Source: Pseudomonas sp. NFR16
GTDB lineage: Bacteria; Pseudomonadota; Gammaproteobacteria; Pseudomonadales; Pseudomonadaceae
Direction of reading: 5' to 3'
DNA: 64,000 nt
NCBI RefSeq assembly: GCF_900108875.1
Contig: NZ_FNYJ01000001.1
Coordinates: 124,001 to 188,000 of the forward strand
The notes under the pieces were generated by a model. The model saw only the letters and a list, made by a program, of their open reading frames with translations, searched no databases and was not told the DNA's origin. A program made the position numbers and the translations under genes. Shown here in pieces: positions 44,059 to 51,380 of this stretch (the first letter of the stretch is position 1; every line of letters begins with the position of its first letter).

Positions 44059-45264
44059 ATGATCAACCCACTTTTGGCTCATCGTATGGGCCGCGTGCGC
44101 CCATCACCCACCGCAGAAATATCCGACAAGGTTCGCGCGCTGACTGCCGCTGGCCACTCAGTGATCAACCTGGGCGAAGGTGAACTCGATTTTCCTACCC
44201 CGTCGCACATCGCCGAGGCGGGCATTCAGGCGATCAAAGCGGGGGAGACCAAATACACTGCTGTGCCCGGCACGGCGCGCCTCAAACAGGCGATCATCGA
44301 CAAGTTCGCCCGGGAGAATGGCCTTACCTACGCGCCCGGCGAAGTCATTGCCGGCGCCGGTGCCAAGCAACTGATCTTCAACGCCCTGATGGCTACGCTG
44401 AACCCGGGCGATGAGGTGATCGTTCCTGCGCCGTATTGGGTGTCTTATCCGGACATGGTTTCGCTGGCCGAGGGCCAATGCAAGATCGTCCAGTGCCATG
44501 AGGCCGATGGCTGGAAGCTGCAGCCGCAGGCGCTCGAAGCGGCGATCACGCCCCGCACTCGCTGGGTGCTGCTCAATTCACCGAACAACCCGACAGGCGC
44601 GGTTTACAGCGAGGCGGAAATCCGCAGCCTGACCGACGTCCTGTTGCGCCACGAGCACGTGCTGGTGTTGGCCGACGACATTTACGAACACACGCGCTTC
44701 GGTCAGCCGTTCTTCACCCCGGCCCAGGTCGAACCGCTGCTGGTGCCGCGCACCCTGACGGTCAACGGGCTGTCCAAGGCGTTCTCGATGACCGGCTGGC
44801 GCATCGGCTACGCGGGCGGACCGAAGTGGCTGATCGACGCGCTGCAAGTGTTGCAATCGCAAAGCACCTCCAACGCCAGTTCGATTTCTCAGGCGGCGGC
44901 AGTGGCTGCGCTGGACGGCGGCACCGGTTTCATCGATGAGTGGATCAGCCGTCTGGCGGCGCGCCGTGATCGGGTGCTGGCCAGCGTGGGCCGAATCGAT
45001 GGGCTGGCGTGTGCGATGCCAGAAGGCGCGTTCTATCTGTTCGTGAACTGCCAGGGCATGTACGGCAGGACGACGCCGGACGGCAAGCTGATCACCGATG
45101 ATTTTGCGTTCGCCAGTTATCTGCTGGACGCTGCCAAGGTCGGGACGGTGCATGGCTCGGCCTTTGGTGCACCGGGTTATCTGCGCATCGCCTACGCGGT
45201 GAATGACGATGTGCTGGCCGACGCCTGCCAGCGGCTGGAGCAGGTCTGCGCGCAACTCAAGTAA
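44059..45264 (+). CDS. Class I aminotransferase, AspC-like
   Basis: This 401-residue PLP enzyme has the fold-I aminotransferase signatures: GEGELDFPTP (substrate arm), NSPNNPTGAVYSEAE, the Asp of LVLADDIYEH and the PLP-binding Lys in NGLSKAFSMTGWRIGY. It resembles aspartate/aromatic aminotransferases of subgroup I-gamma. It should swap an amino group between an amino acid and a 2-oxo acid. The start at 44059 fits the family; the frame is open 18 residues further upstream. A symmetrical terminator follows its stop and also ends the convergent operon. Confidence 0.9.
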   Translation: MINPLLAHRMGRVRPSPTAEISDKVRALTAAGHSVINLGEGELDFPTPSHIAEAGIQAIKAGETKYTAVPGTARLKQAIIDKFARENGLTYAPGEVIAGAGAKQLIFNALMATLNPGDEVIVPAPYWVSYPDMVSLAEGQCKIVQCHEADGWKLQPQALEAAITPRTRWVLLNSPNNPTGAVYSEAEIRSLTDVLLRHEHVLVLADDIYEHTRFGQPFFTPAQVEPLLVPRTLTVNGLSKAFSMTGWRIGYAGGPKWLIDALQVLQSQSTSNASSISQAAAVAALDGGTGFIDEWISRLAARRDRVLASVGRIDGLACAMPEGAFYLFVNCQGMYGRTTPDGKLITDDFAFASYLLDAAKVGTVHGSAFGAPGYLRIAYAVNDDVLADACQRLEQVCAQLK

Positions 45265-45271
45265 CGAAAAA

Positions 45272-45305
45272 ATCCCACGGTGGCATTGGCGTGCCGCCGT
45301 GGGAT
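45272..45305. terminator. Terminator between convergent aminotransferase and M24 genes
   Basis: ATCCCACGGTGGCA and TGCCGCCGTGGGAT form a 14-base-pair stem with one G-U pair and a six-base loop. Six A bases flank its left side, so on the minus strand it becomes a stem followed by U residues, a good intrinsic terminator for the six-gene importer operon. It may also stop transcription from the plus strand, less efficiently. Confidence 0.8.
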
Positions 45306-45326
45306 GCGTTTGGTTCAGCGTGGCGT

Positions 45327-46502
45327 TCAGATCTGCAACAACGGACGCTCCAGGGTGCCCAGCACGCGGTACCCGGTTTCAGTGATGACCACGGTTTCGC
45401 TGACGCCCACGGTGAACTCGCCGTAGATGCGCAGGGCAGGGGGAATGTGGAAACTCATGCCCGGCTGCAGCTCGGTTTTCACACCGCTGTACAGGCTCAG
45501 AATCGAGCCTTCGCCCCAGTCTGGCGCGAACGAAATACCCACCGAGTAGCCCGTGCGTTTCTTGAACGCATCAGTAAAGCCTGCACGGTCGATCACCGCC
45601 TGGCAGGCGATGTGCGACGCCTCGCAGGGCTCGCCCGGGCGCAGTGCATCCAGCGCGGCCTGCAACGCTTCCTGACAGACCTTTTCCATTTCGGCGGCGA
45701 TGGCCGGCGGCTTGCCGAGCCAGGCGCACCGCATCAGCGCGGCGTGATAGCGATCGTGGCTGGCGGCCATTTCAAGAAATGCCGGTTCGCCGGCCTGCAG
45801 CACACGACGGCGCCAGGTGCCGTGGGGCACCCCGGTGCGAGGTCCGCTCGACACCAGCGGCTCCATGCCCATGTACTCGGAGCCCGCGGCAATCGAGGCC
45901 TGAAGCATGGCGGCAACCAGATCGTTTTCACTGGCGCCTTCGCGTACTGCGTTCATGCCTGCGCGCATGCCGGCATCGACATAACGGGCGGCGAACTCGA
46001 GCTTTTCGACCTCGGCGGCAGACTTCACCGCGCGCAACTTCTCGACCACGCCGGCGGCGTCATGAATGGCGCCGAGTTTGCCCTGCAGCGCTTCGTACAC
46101 CGCAATCGGCAGGAACCAGCCGCGTTTGTCGATGGCAATACGGCGATTGCTCCAGCCCTTGCGCTCGATGGCCGCGACCAGAAAGCTCACCGGATCGTCG
46201 CCGTCCAGGTACACCGACGCGTCGCTGATGAAAGTGTTGGCAATGAAGTTGAAATACTCCAGCTGGCGGATGACGAACATCGGTTCGCCGTCCACCGGCA
46301 ACACCAGCGCCTGGAAGGTGTAGTAACCCGGGGTTTGCTGACCGGTCAGGTAGAAAATGTTTTCCGGGCCGGTGACGATCATCACGTCGATGCCGGCGTT
46401 GGCCAGATTGGTCCGGGCGCGACGGATGCGCTCGTCGTATTCGGCCGCCGGGAAGGCGGACTCGCTGCCTTGACGGACGTTGGTTGGAGGCGTTGGGTTC
46501 AT
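45327..46502 (-). CDS. M24-fold hydrolase, creatinase/ectoine-hydrolase-like
   Basis: This 391-residue protein has a creatinase N-terminal domain (about 20-155) and the pita-bread fold of M24 peptidases (about 165-390). Where metal-dependent aminopeptidases carry Asp ligands it has FLEMAASHDRYHAALMR, as in creatinase and the ectoine hydrolase DoeA/EutD, so it probably acts without metals. The segment GYSVGISFAPDWGEG followed by LQPGMSFH is close in pattern to that group. It likely opens an amide or C-N bond in a cyclic or N-substituted amino acid. It overlaps the racemase gene by one base (TGATG) and ends the importer operon. Confidence 0.82.
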   Translation of the reverse strand: MNPTPPTNVRQGSESAFPAAEYDERIRRARTNLANAGIDVMIVTGPENIFYLTGQQTPGYYTFQALVLPVDGEPMFVIRQLEYFNFIANTFISDASVYLDGDDPVSFLVAAIERKGWSNRRIAIDKRGWFLPIAVYEALQGKLGAIHDAAGVVEKLRAVKSAAEVEKLEFAARYVDAGMRAGMNAVREGASENDLVAAMLQASIAAGSEYMGMEPLVSSGPRTGVPHGTWRRRVLQAGEPAFLEMAASHDRYHAALMRCAWLGKPPAIAAEMEKVCQEALQAALDALRPGEPCEASHIACQAVIDRAGFTDAFKKRTGYSVGISFAPDWGEGSILSLYSGVKTELQPGMSFHIPPALRIYGEFTVGVSETVVITETGYRVLGTLERPLLQI

Positions 46503-47599
46503 CAGAAACTCCGAATCAATTGAGTTTTTCCAGGATCAAGGGTGATCCCCAGTCCATGTCCTGCCGGCACCTGCACGGTGCCGTTGGCATACAGCAGTGG
46601 GCCGATGGGGTCATCGCTCAGGCCGTCGGCGCCATACAGCTCCGCGAAGCGCGGGTTGCTGGCGCACGCGACGTGCAGGGCGGCCGCCGTGGCCGCGGCG
46701 CCTTCGTTCATTTGTCCGATCATGCAGGGCACGCCCGCGCTTGCCAGCTGCCGCGCAGCCGCGAGACACGGCGCAATGCCGCCGACCTTGACGAGCTTGA
46801 GGTGCGCCCAGAGCTTGCCGCCCAGTGCGCAGAGGCGATCGACGTCGGCACGGCCGGCCAGACCTTCGTCGATCATCAACGGCACCAAGCTGTGCCGCGC
46901 CAGTTCCTCGATCGCCTGCCAGTCACCAGCGGCGATGGGCTGTTCCACATACGTCAGATCGAAAGCGGACAAGGCCTCCAGGTTCTTCGCCGCGGCCTCG
47001 CGGGTCCATTGACCGTTGGCATCCACGGCAATCTTGATGCGGGTGCCGAAGCATTCGCGCAGAGCCCGCAGACGCAGCAGATCCTCCTCAAAGGTGCTGA
47101 CGGCGATGCGCACTTTCAGGTCGCGGAAGCCGCGGTCGACATAGGCTTGAGCCTGCGCGAGGAAGACGTCCATGGGCGACCAGAACAAGGTCTGGTTGCT
47201 GGCGTAACGGATGTCTGCTGCCGCAGCGCCCAGCCATTGCGCCAACGGCAATGCCGCTCGGCGCGCCAGAAGGTCGTGCAGCGCACAGTCGATCAGGGTG
47301 CGCACCGGCATGCTCAGGTTCGCGGCGCCTGTCGAGATCCGCGCCAGCATCTGCGCCGGGTCCTCTTCCAGGTTCAGCCCGTCGATCGCCTGCAGGGCCT
47401 GGGCGATCACCTGATCCGGGGTATAGCCGTTGAGGTAGGCGATGTTGATCCGGACCTCGCCGACGCCTTGATGCTGACCGTCGTCCAGGCACAGGTACAG
47501 CGATTGCAGCTCGCCGACACTGCCGGACGACGCCGTGTGCAGTTGCACGCCATTGCCGTAATGCAGATTGGCGCGGCGCAATGAGCCTGTGAGGATCAT
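46502..47599 (-). CDS. Enolase-superfamily (mandelate racemase/MLE) racemase
   Basis: This 365-residue protein has the enolase-superfamily capping domain and barrel. Metal ligands are Asp193 (VDANGQW), Glu219 (VEQP) and Asp244 (IDEGL); the general bases are Lys268 (LKLVKVGG) and the first residue of Lys162-Val-Arg164. In the MLE subgroup that motif is normally KxK, so the usual second lysine is Arg here. Close relatives epimerise dipeptides or racemise N-acyl amino acids. Its start overlaps the M20 gene by four bases (ATGA) and its stop overlaps the M24 gene by one base, so the three are coupled. Confidence 0.85.
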   Translation of the reverse strand: MILTGSLRRANLHYGNGVQLHTASSGSVGELQSLYLCLDDGQHQGVGEVRINIAYLNGYTPDQVIAQALQAIDGLNLEEDPAQMLARISTGAANLSMPVRTLIDCALHDLLARRAALPLAQWLGAAAADIRYASNQTLFWSPMDVFLAQAQAYVDRGFRDLKVRIAVSTFEEDLLRLRALRECFGTRIKIAVDANGQWTREAAAKNLEALSAFDLTYVEQPIAAGDWQAIEELARHSLVPLMIDEGLAGRADVDRLCALGGKLWAHLKLVKVGGIAPCLAAARQLASAGVPCMIGQMNEGAAATAAALHVACASNPRFAELYGADGLSDDPIGPLLYANGTVQVPAGHGLGITLDPGKTQLIRSF

Positions 47600-48765
47600 G
47601 CGTTTTTCTTCGCCAGCATCTGCAGGGCGATATCCCGGTAGATCAGGCTTGAGGCGATGAATTCATCGATTGGCACGAACTCATCCGGCTTGTGGGCGAC
47701 GGCAAGGGTGCCGGGTCCGATGACCGTGCCGGTGGTGCCCAGGCTGCGGAAATGCACCAGATCGCAACCGCCCTGGAAACCGAACGGACCGGCGTTGCCG
47801 CTGTTGTGTTCGCGACAGGCGGCAAGGCTGGCCTGGACAATGGGTTCCGACTCTGCGGTTTCCGTGGCGCCGCCGGTGGTGGCTTTGTACTCGAGCACCT
47901 CGGCGCGCACGCCGAAGCGCTCATTTGCCAGGGCCAGCAGCTGATCGATCTCGGCCTTGACCTCGTTTTCGTCCTCGCCCGGCACCATGCGCCGATCCAG
48001 CAACAGGTCGCAGGCGCCCGGCAGCACGTTGTCGGCATGCCCACCGTTGATGCGGGTGACCGTCAGACTCGCTTCACCCACCAGCGCGTGACAGTGGCAC
48101 TTCACCGAATGCTCGTGATGTTCCTCGATCAGTCCCAACAGCTGGCCGGCGCGGTAGATCGCGTTCTCGCCCAGATGCGGCGTGCCGGAGTGCGCGGTCA
48201 CGCCATGCACGCGCACCAAGGGGCGCAAGCTGCCTTTGTGGGCAGTGAATGCGGCGTTGGAGGTCGGCTCGCCGATCACGGCGAAGTCGATGTGCGGCGG
48301 TTGATGAGCGACGTAGTGCTTGGCACCTTCGCTGGCGATTTCCTCGTCGGCGGCAAAGACCGCCATCAGCGTTCCGGACCAGCGTTCACGGCAGGCAATC
48401 AGCATGCGCGTGGCTTCGATCATCGCCACCATCGGACCTTTGGCATCGCAGCTGCCACGGCCATACAGCTTGCCGTCGGCTTCGTGCAGCACGAAGGGGT
48501 CAGTCTTCCAGCCTTCGCCGGCGGGCACAGTGTCGATGTGGGTGTTGAACGCGAACGTCGGGCCGGGGCCATTGGCGTACGTCGCGATCACGTTGACGCG
48601 GCCAGGCTTGTATTCCGACAGCGACAGGTCGAATCCTTCAGCTTCCAGCAGGACCTTGAGGTGTTGCGCCGCTTTCAGTTCATGACCGGGCGGGTTTTCA
48701 GTGTTGATTGCGACGAGGGCGGCCAGGTCGCGCTTCATGCGGGCGAAATCAGGTTGTTCGTTCAT
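47596..48765 (-). CDS. M20-family amidohydrolase, ArgE/DapE-like
   Basis: This 389-residue zinc-dependent hydrolase of the M20 family has the metal and catalytic motifs His-Ile-Asp (FNTHIDTVPAG), GRGSCDAKGP, Glu-Glu (AADEEIASEG) and a C-terminal His (VAHKPDEF). A lid domain lies in the middle (about 175-285). Family members remove acyl groups from N-acyl amino acids such as acetyl-ornithine or succinyl-diaminopimelate. It is coupled with the racemase gene. In known D-amino acid salvage, an M20 desuccinylase pairs with an N-succinyl-amino-acid racemase, a parallel to this pair although no acyltransferase gene is visible. Confidence 0.88.
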   Translation of the reverse strand: MNEQPDFARMKRDLAALVAINTENPPGHELKAAQHLKVLLEAEGFDLSLSEYKPGRVNVIATYANGPGPTFAFNTHIDTVPAGEGWKTDPFVLHEADGKLYGRGSCDAKGPMVAMIEATRMLIACRERWSGTLMAVFAADEEIASEGAKHYVAHQPPHIDFAVIGEPTSNAAFTAHKGSLRPLVRVHGVTAHSGTPHLGENAIYRAGQLLGLIEEHHEHSVKCHCHALVGEASLTVTRINGGHADNVLPGACDLLLDRRMVPGEDENEVKAEIDQLLALANERFGVRAEVLEYKATTGGATETAESEPIVQASLAACREHNSGNAGPFGFQGGCDLVHFRSLGTTGTVIGPGTLAVAHKPDEFVPIDEFIASSLIYRDIALQMLAKKNA

Positions 48766-48774
48766 GGCAGGGTC

Positions 48775-49539
48775 TCAGTGCAGGATCTGATCAAGAAAGT
48801 GGCGGGTACGCGGATTGACCGTGCCGCCGAAGAAGTCGGCGTTGCTGGCGTTTTCGATGATTTCGCCTTTTTCCATGAACACGATGCGATCAGCTGCGCG
48901 TCGGGCGAAGCCCATCTCGTGCGTCACCACCAGGCTGGTCATGCCCTCGCTGGACAGGTCGGCCATCACGTCGACGACCTCGCGGATCATCTCCGGGTCC
49001 AGCGCGGAGGTCGGCTCGTCGTAGAGCATCACTTTGGGCTTCATCGCCAGAGAGCGGGCGATGGCCACCCGCTGTTGCTGTCCGCCGGAAATCTCGTCGG
49101 GATAGGCATCGGCTTTCTCGGGAATGCGCACTTTGCCCAGCAGCTCCAGGGCGATGTCATGGGCGTCGGCGCGGCTCATGCCCAGTACATTCATCGGCGC
49201 GAGCATGATGTTTTCGACCACGGACAGATGGGAAAACAGTTCGAAGTTCTGGAACACCATGCCGATGTCGCGGCGCAGCAAGTGCACCTGGCGACGGTCG
49301 TAATCGATGCGCCGGCCTTCGAAAAACAGGTCGCCGGCATCCGCCGGTTCCAGCTGGTTGACGCATCGCAGCAAGGTGGATTTGCCCGATCCGGAAGGGC
49401 CGATGATGACCACCGTTTCGCCGGAATGGACATTCAGCGAGCAATTCTTGAGCACCTGAAAAGGGCCGAAGTGTTTGTCGATGCCGATCAGTTCAAGCAG
49501 CGGTTTGCCGTTGACCGGAGGGGAGCTGGTTTTCTGCAT
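48775..49539 (-). CDS. ABC transporter ATP-binding protein, GlnQ-type
   Basis: This 254-residue ATPase has Walker A (GPSGSGKST), the signature SGGQQQRVAIARS, Walker B (VMLYDEPTSALDPE) and the switch His of VTHEM. It belongs to the polar amino acid importer group (GlnQ/HisP-like). It lies 9 bases before the M20 gene and 12 bases after the permease gene. It might also power the ATPase-less importer at 21.9-25.4 kb, but this is not shown. Confidence 0.93.
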   Translation of the reverse strand: MQKTSSPPVNGKPLLELIGIDKHFGPFQVLKNCSLNVHSGETVVIIGPSGSGKSTLLRCVNQLEPADAGDLFFEGRRIDYDRRQVHLLRRDIGMVFQNFELFSHLSVVENIMLAPMNVLGMSRADAHDIALELLGKVRIPEKADAYPDEISGGQQQRVAIARSLAMKPKVMLYDEPTSALDPEMIREVVDVMADLSSEGMTSLVVTHEMGFARRAADRIVFMEKGEIIENASNADFFGGTVNPRTRHFLDQILH

Positions 49540-49551
49540 GATCGTGTTCTC

Positions 49552-50277
49552 CTAGCGAACGGTGGCGCCGCGTGACGAGCCCAGCATGCGCTCGGTCAGG
49601 CTGACGCGCGGGCCTTTGCGGCGCTGTTTCGGGTCCAGGCGGCGTTCGATCAGGGCTTGTACGCCCATGAACAGCGTGGTCAGCACCAGGTAGTAGATAC
49701 CGGCAGCTGTCAGCGCCTCGAAGTAGCGGAAGTTGGAACTGGCGGTCTGATTGGCGACCAGCATCAGTTCTTCGACGGCGACCACCGACACCAGCGCGCT
49801 GAGCTTGAGCATGCCGACCATCTGGTTGCCGATGGGAGGCAGGATCATGCGCGTGGCTTGCGGAATCACCACATGGCGCAGCACGGCGAAAGGCTTCATG
49901 CCCAGGGCCAGAGCGGCTGTGCGCTGACCTTTTTTCACAGCCTGCATGCCGGAGCGAATGATTTCGGCCATGTACGCGCCTTCGTTGAGCGACAGGGCCA
50001 GCACTGCGCTGACCATCGCTGTCAGGCGTATGCCGAATGTCGGCAGGACGTTGTAGATGAAGATGATCTGAAACAGCACCGGTGTGCCGCGAAACAGCCA
50101 CAGGTAAACCAGCGCGACGGTACGGCCGACTCGCGTGTTGCTGTCCTGGAGCAGGGCGATGATCACGCCGACAGCCACACCGAAGATCAGTGAGTACATG
50201 GTGATCAGCAAGGTGGTGACGGCGCCATGGAAGAACGCCGGGGAAATCAGGTATTGCAGGACCAGGTCGAACGACAT
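49552..50277 (-). CDS. ABC transporter permease, polar amino acid type
   Basis: This 241-residue permease has about five hydrophobic segments and the ATPase-contact loop TAALALGMKPFAVLRHVVIPQA, the family mark of His/Glu/Gln/Arg/opine importers. Only one permease is present in this operon, so it should form a homodimer. A Lys/Arg-rich tail follows the last helix. It sits between the binding protein and the ATPase genes. Confidence 0.9.
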   Translation of the reverse strand: MSFDLVLQYLISPAFFHGAVTTLLITMYSLIFGVAVGVIIALLQDSNTRVGRTVALVYLWLFRGTPVLFQIIFIYNVLPTFGIRLTAMVSAVLALSLNEGAYMAEIIRSGMQAVKKGQRTAALALGMKPFAVLRHVVIPQATRMILPPIGNQMVGMLKLSALVSVVAVEELMLVANQTASSNFRYFEALTAAGIYYLVLTTLFMGVQALIERRLDPKQRRKGPRVSLTERMLGSSRGATVR

Positions 50278-50344
50278 GATGCTTCCTCAGTGAGCGGTGC
50301 CGGGCGCCGAATCAACACGCCGCCCGGGCTTCTGGAAATGGGCT

Positions 50345-51169
50345 TCAGTCGAACAGCGAAACGCTTGCAGGGAACTTCCATTTTTCGATGATTTGCTTGT
50401 AGGTACCGTCGGCGACGATTTCCTTGAGTGCGCCTTGCAAGGCATCGCTCATGGCCGTATTGCCTTTGGCAACGGCCATCCCGATCTGAGTCTGGGATTC
50501 GAATTCAGGGCCTACGGTTTTGTAGACGCCCGGCACTTCGCGCAGCATCTGGACGACGCCCGGCGTCGAATCGAACGTTGCATCGGCGCGTCCCTGACGC
50601 AGGCTCAAGGCCGAAGCCTGAGCGGTCGGCAAGGTCTGCACTTTGATCGCCGCAAGCCCGGCGCTCGTGCAGCGTTTGTCATCTTCGCGGGCGTAGGTTT
50701 CTTCGATGCCACCCAGGGTGACCGCCACGGTCTTGCCGCACAGCGAGTTGTCGCGGCCGGTGATCTTGGCCGGGTTGTCCAGGGTGACCACCACCTGATT
50801 GCCGATGCGCAGGTAAGGGACGAAATCGACCTGAGTCGCGCGAGCTTCGTTCATGTACATCGCCGAGTTGATCAGGTCGACGCGCTTGCCCTGAAGCGCC
50901 GGGATCAGGCCCTGGAACTCCATGTTCATGGCCTTGGGCGTCAATGCCAGCTTCTTGCCCAGGGCCTCGATGAGGTCGATGTCGAACCCGGTCAGTTTGC
51001 CGTTGGACTGGAACTCGAAAGGCGCGAAGGTGGCCGCCGTGCCGTAGGTCAATTCACCGGCCGAGATCACCGGAGCCGTTGCGCCGGTCGCAGCGCTGAC
51101 GAAAGGAGCGACCAGGAGTGAGGACAGTACTGCGAGGGCGCGCAGGTGGGTGGAAAGTGTTCTGGTCAT
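50345..51169 (-). CDS. ABC transporter substrate-binding protein, polar amino acid type
   Basis: This 274-residue protein has a signal peptide (residues 1-26, cleaving near Val-Ser-Ala) and the family-3 pattern: GTAATFAPFEFQ, GFDIDLIEALGKKLAL and DFVPYLRIGNQVVVTL. Two Cys residues around residues 145-168 (LCGKT ... KRCTSAGL) may form a disulfide. It is the first gene of the six-gene operon; the start at 51169 follows GGAGACAGCT. An operator-like dyad lies about 23 bases upstream of the start. Confidence 0.9.
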   Translation of the reverse strand: MTRTLSTHLRALAVLSSLLVAPFVSAATGATAPVISAGELTYGTAATFAPFEFQSNGKLTGFDIDLIEALGKKLALTPKAMNMEFQGLIPALQGKRVDLINSAMYMNEARATQVDFVPYLRIGNQVVVTLDNPAKITGRDNSLCGKTVAVTLGGIEETYAREDDKRCTSAGLAAIKVQTLPTAQASALSLRQGRADATFDSTPGVVQMLREVPGVYKTVGPEFESQTQIGMAVAKGNTAMSDALQGALKEIVADGTYKQIIEKWKFPASVSLFD

Positions 51170-51191
51170 AGCTGTCTCCAAGGTTCAAATT

Positions 51192-51220
51192 TATTGCACT
51201 ATTTGTATCAAGTAGTGCAA
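51192..51220. promoter_or_regulatory. Operator-like dyad B of the GntR regulon
   Basis: TTGCACTA (51194-51201) and TAGTGCAA (51213-51220) form a perfect eight-base-arm inverted repeat with an 11-base spacer containing TTTGTATCA. The 29-base site matches both the 42030 and the 44013 sites in 20 positions each. It lies just upstream of the importer operon. A second, weaker GCACT-type repeat is seen at about 51258. Confidence 0.65.
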
Positions 51221-51380
51221 ATAAGTCTAAGGTCGTAGTGAGTCTTCAGAGGGCGTACCGCACTGAAGTGGTGCATTAGGTTGTTGGTTTTAGGTGCATC
51301 AAGCAGGGGAGGCGCAGCCCAGAGGGGCGTCAATCAAATGGAGCAAGATGTGTTCCATGTTGTTATACGTGTGTCGCAAT

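Noticed and set aside
47692..49575. A 627-codon plus-strand open frame
   Set aside because: It is antisense to the M20 and ABC ATPase genes. Its composition is shadow-like and there is no ribosome-binding site.
41066..51220. Ectoine degradation (eut/doe) cluster
   Set aside because: The M24 protein resembles ectoine hydrolase, but the AstE-like deacetylase, EutB and EutC partners are not beside it, and a racemase and DapA-type lyase are not part of that pathway.
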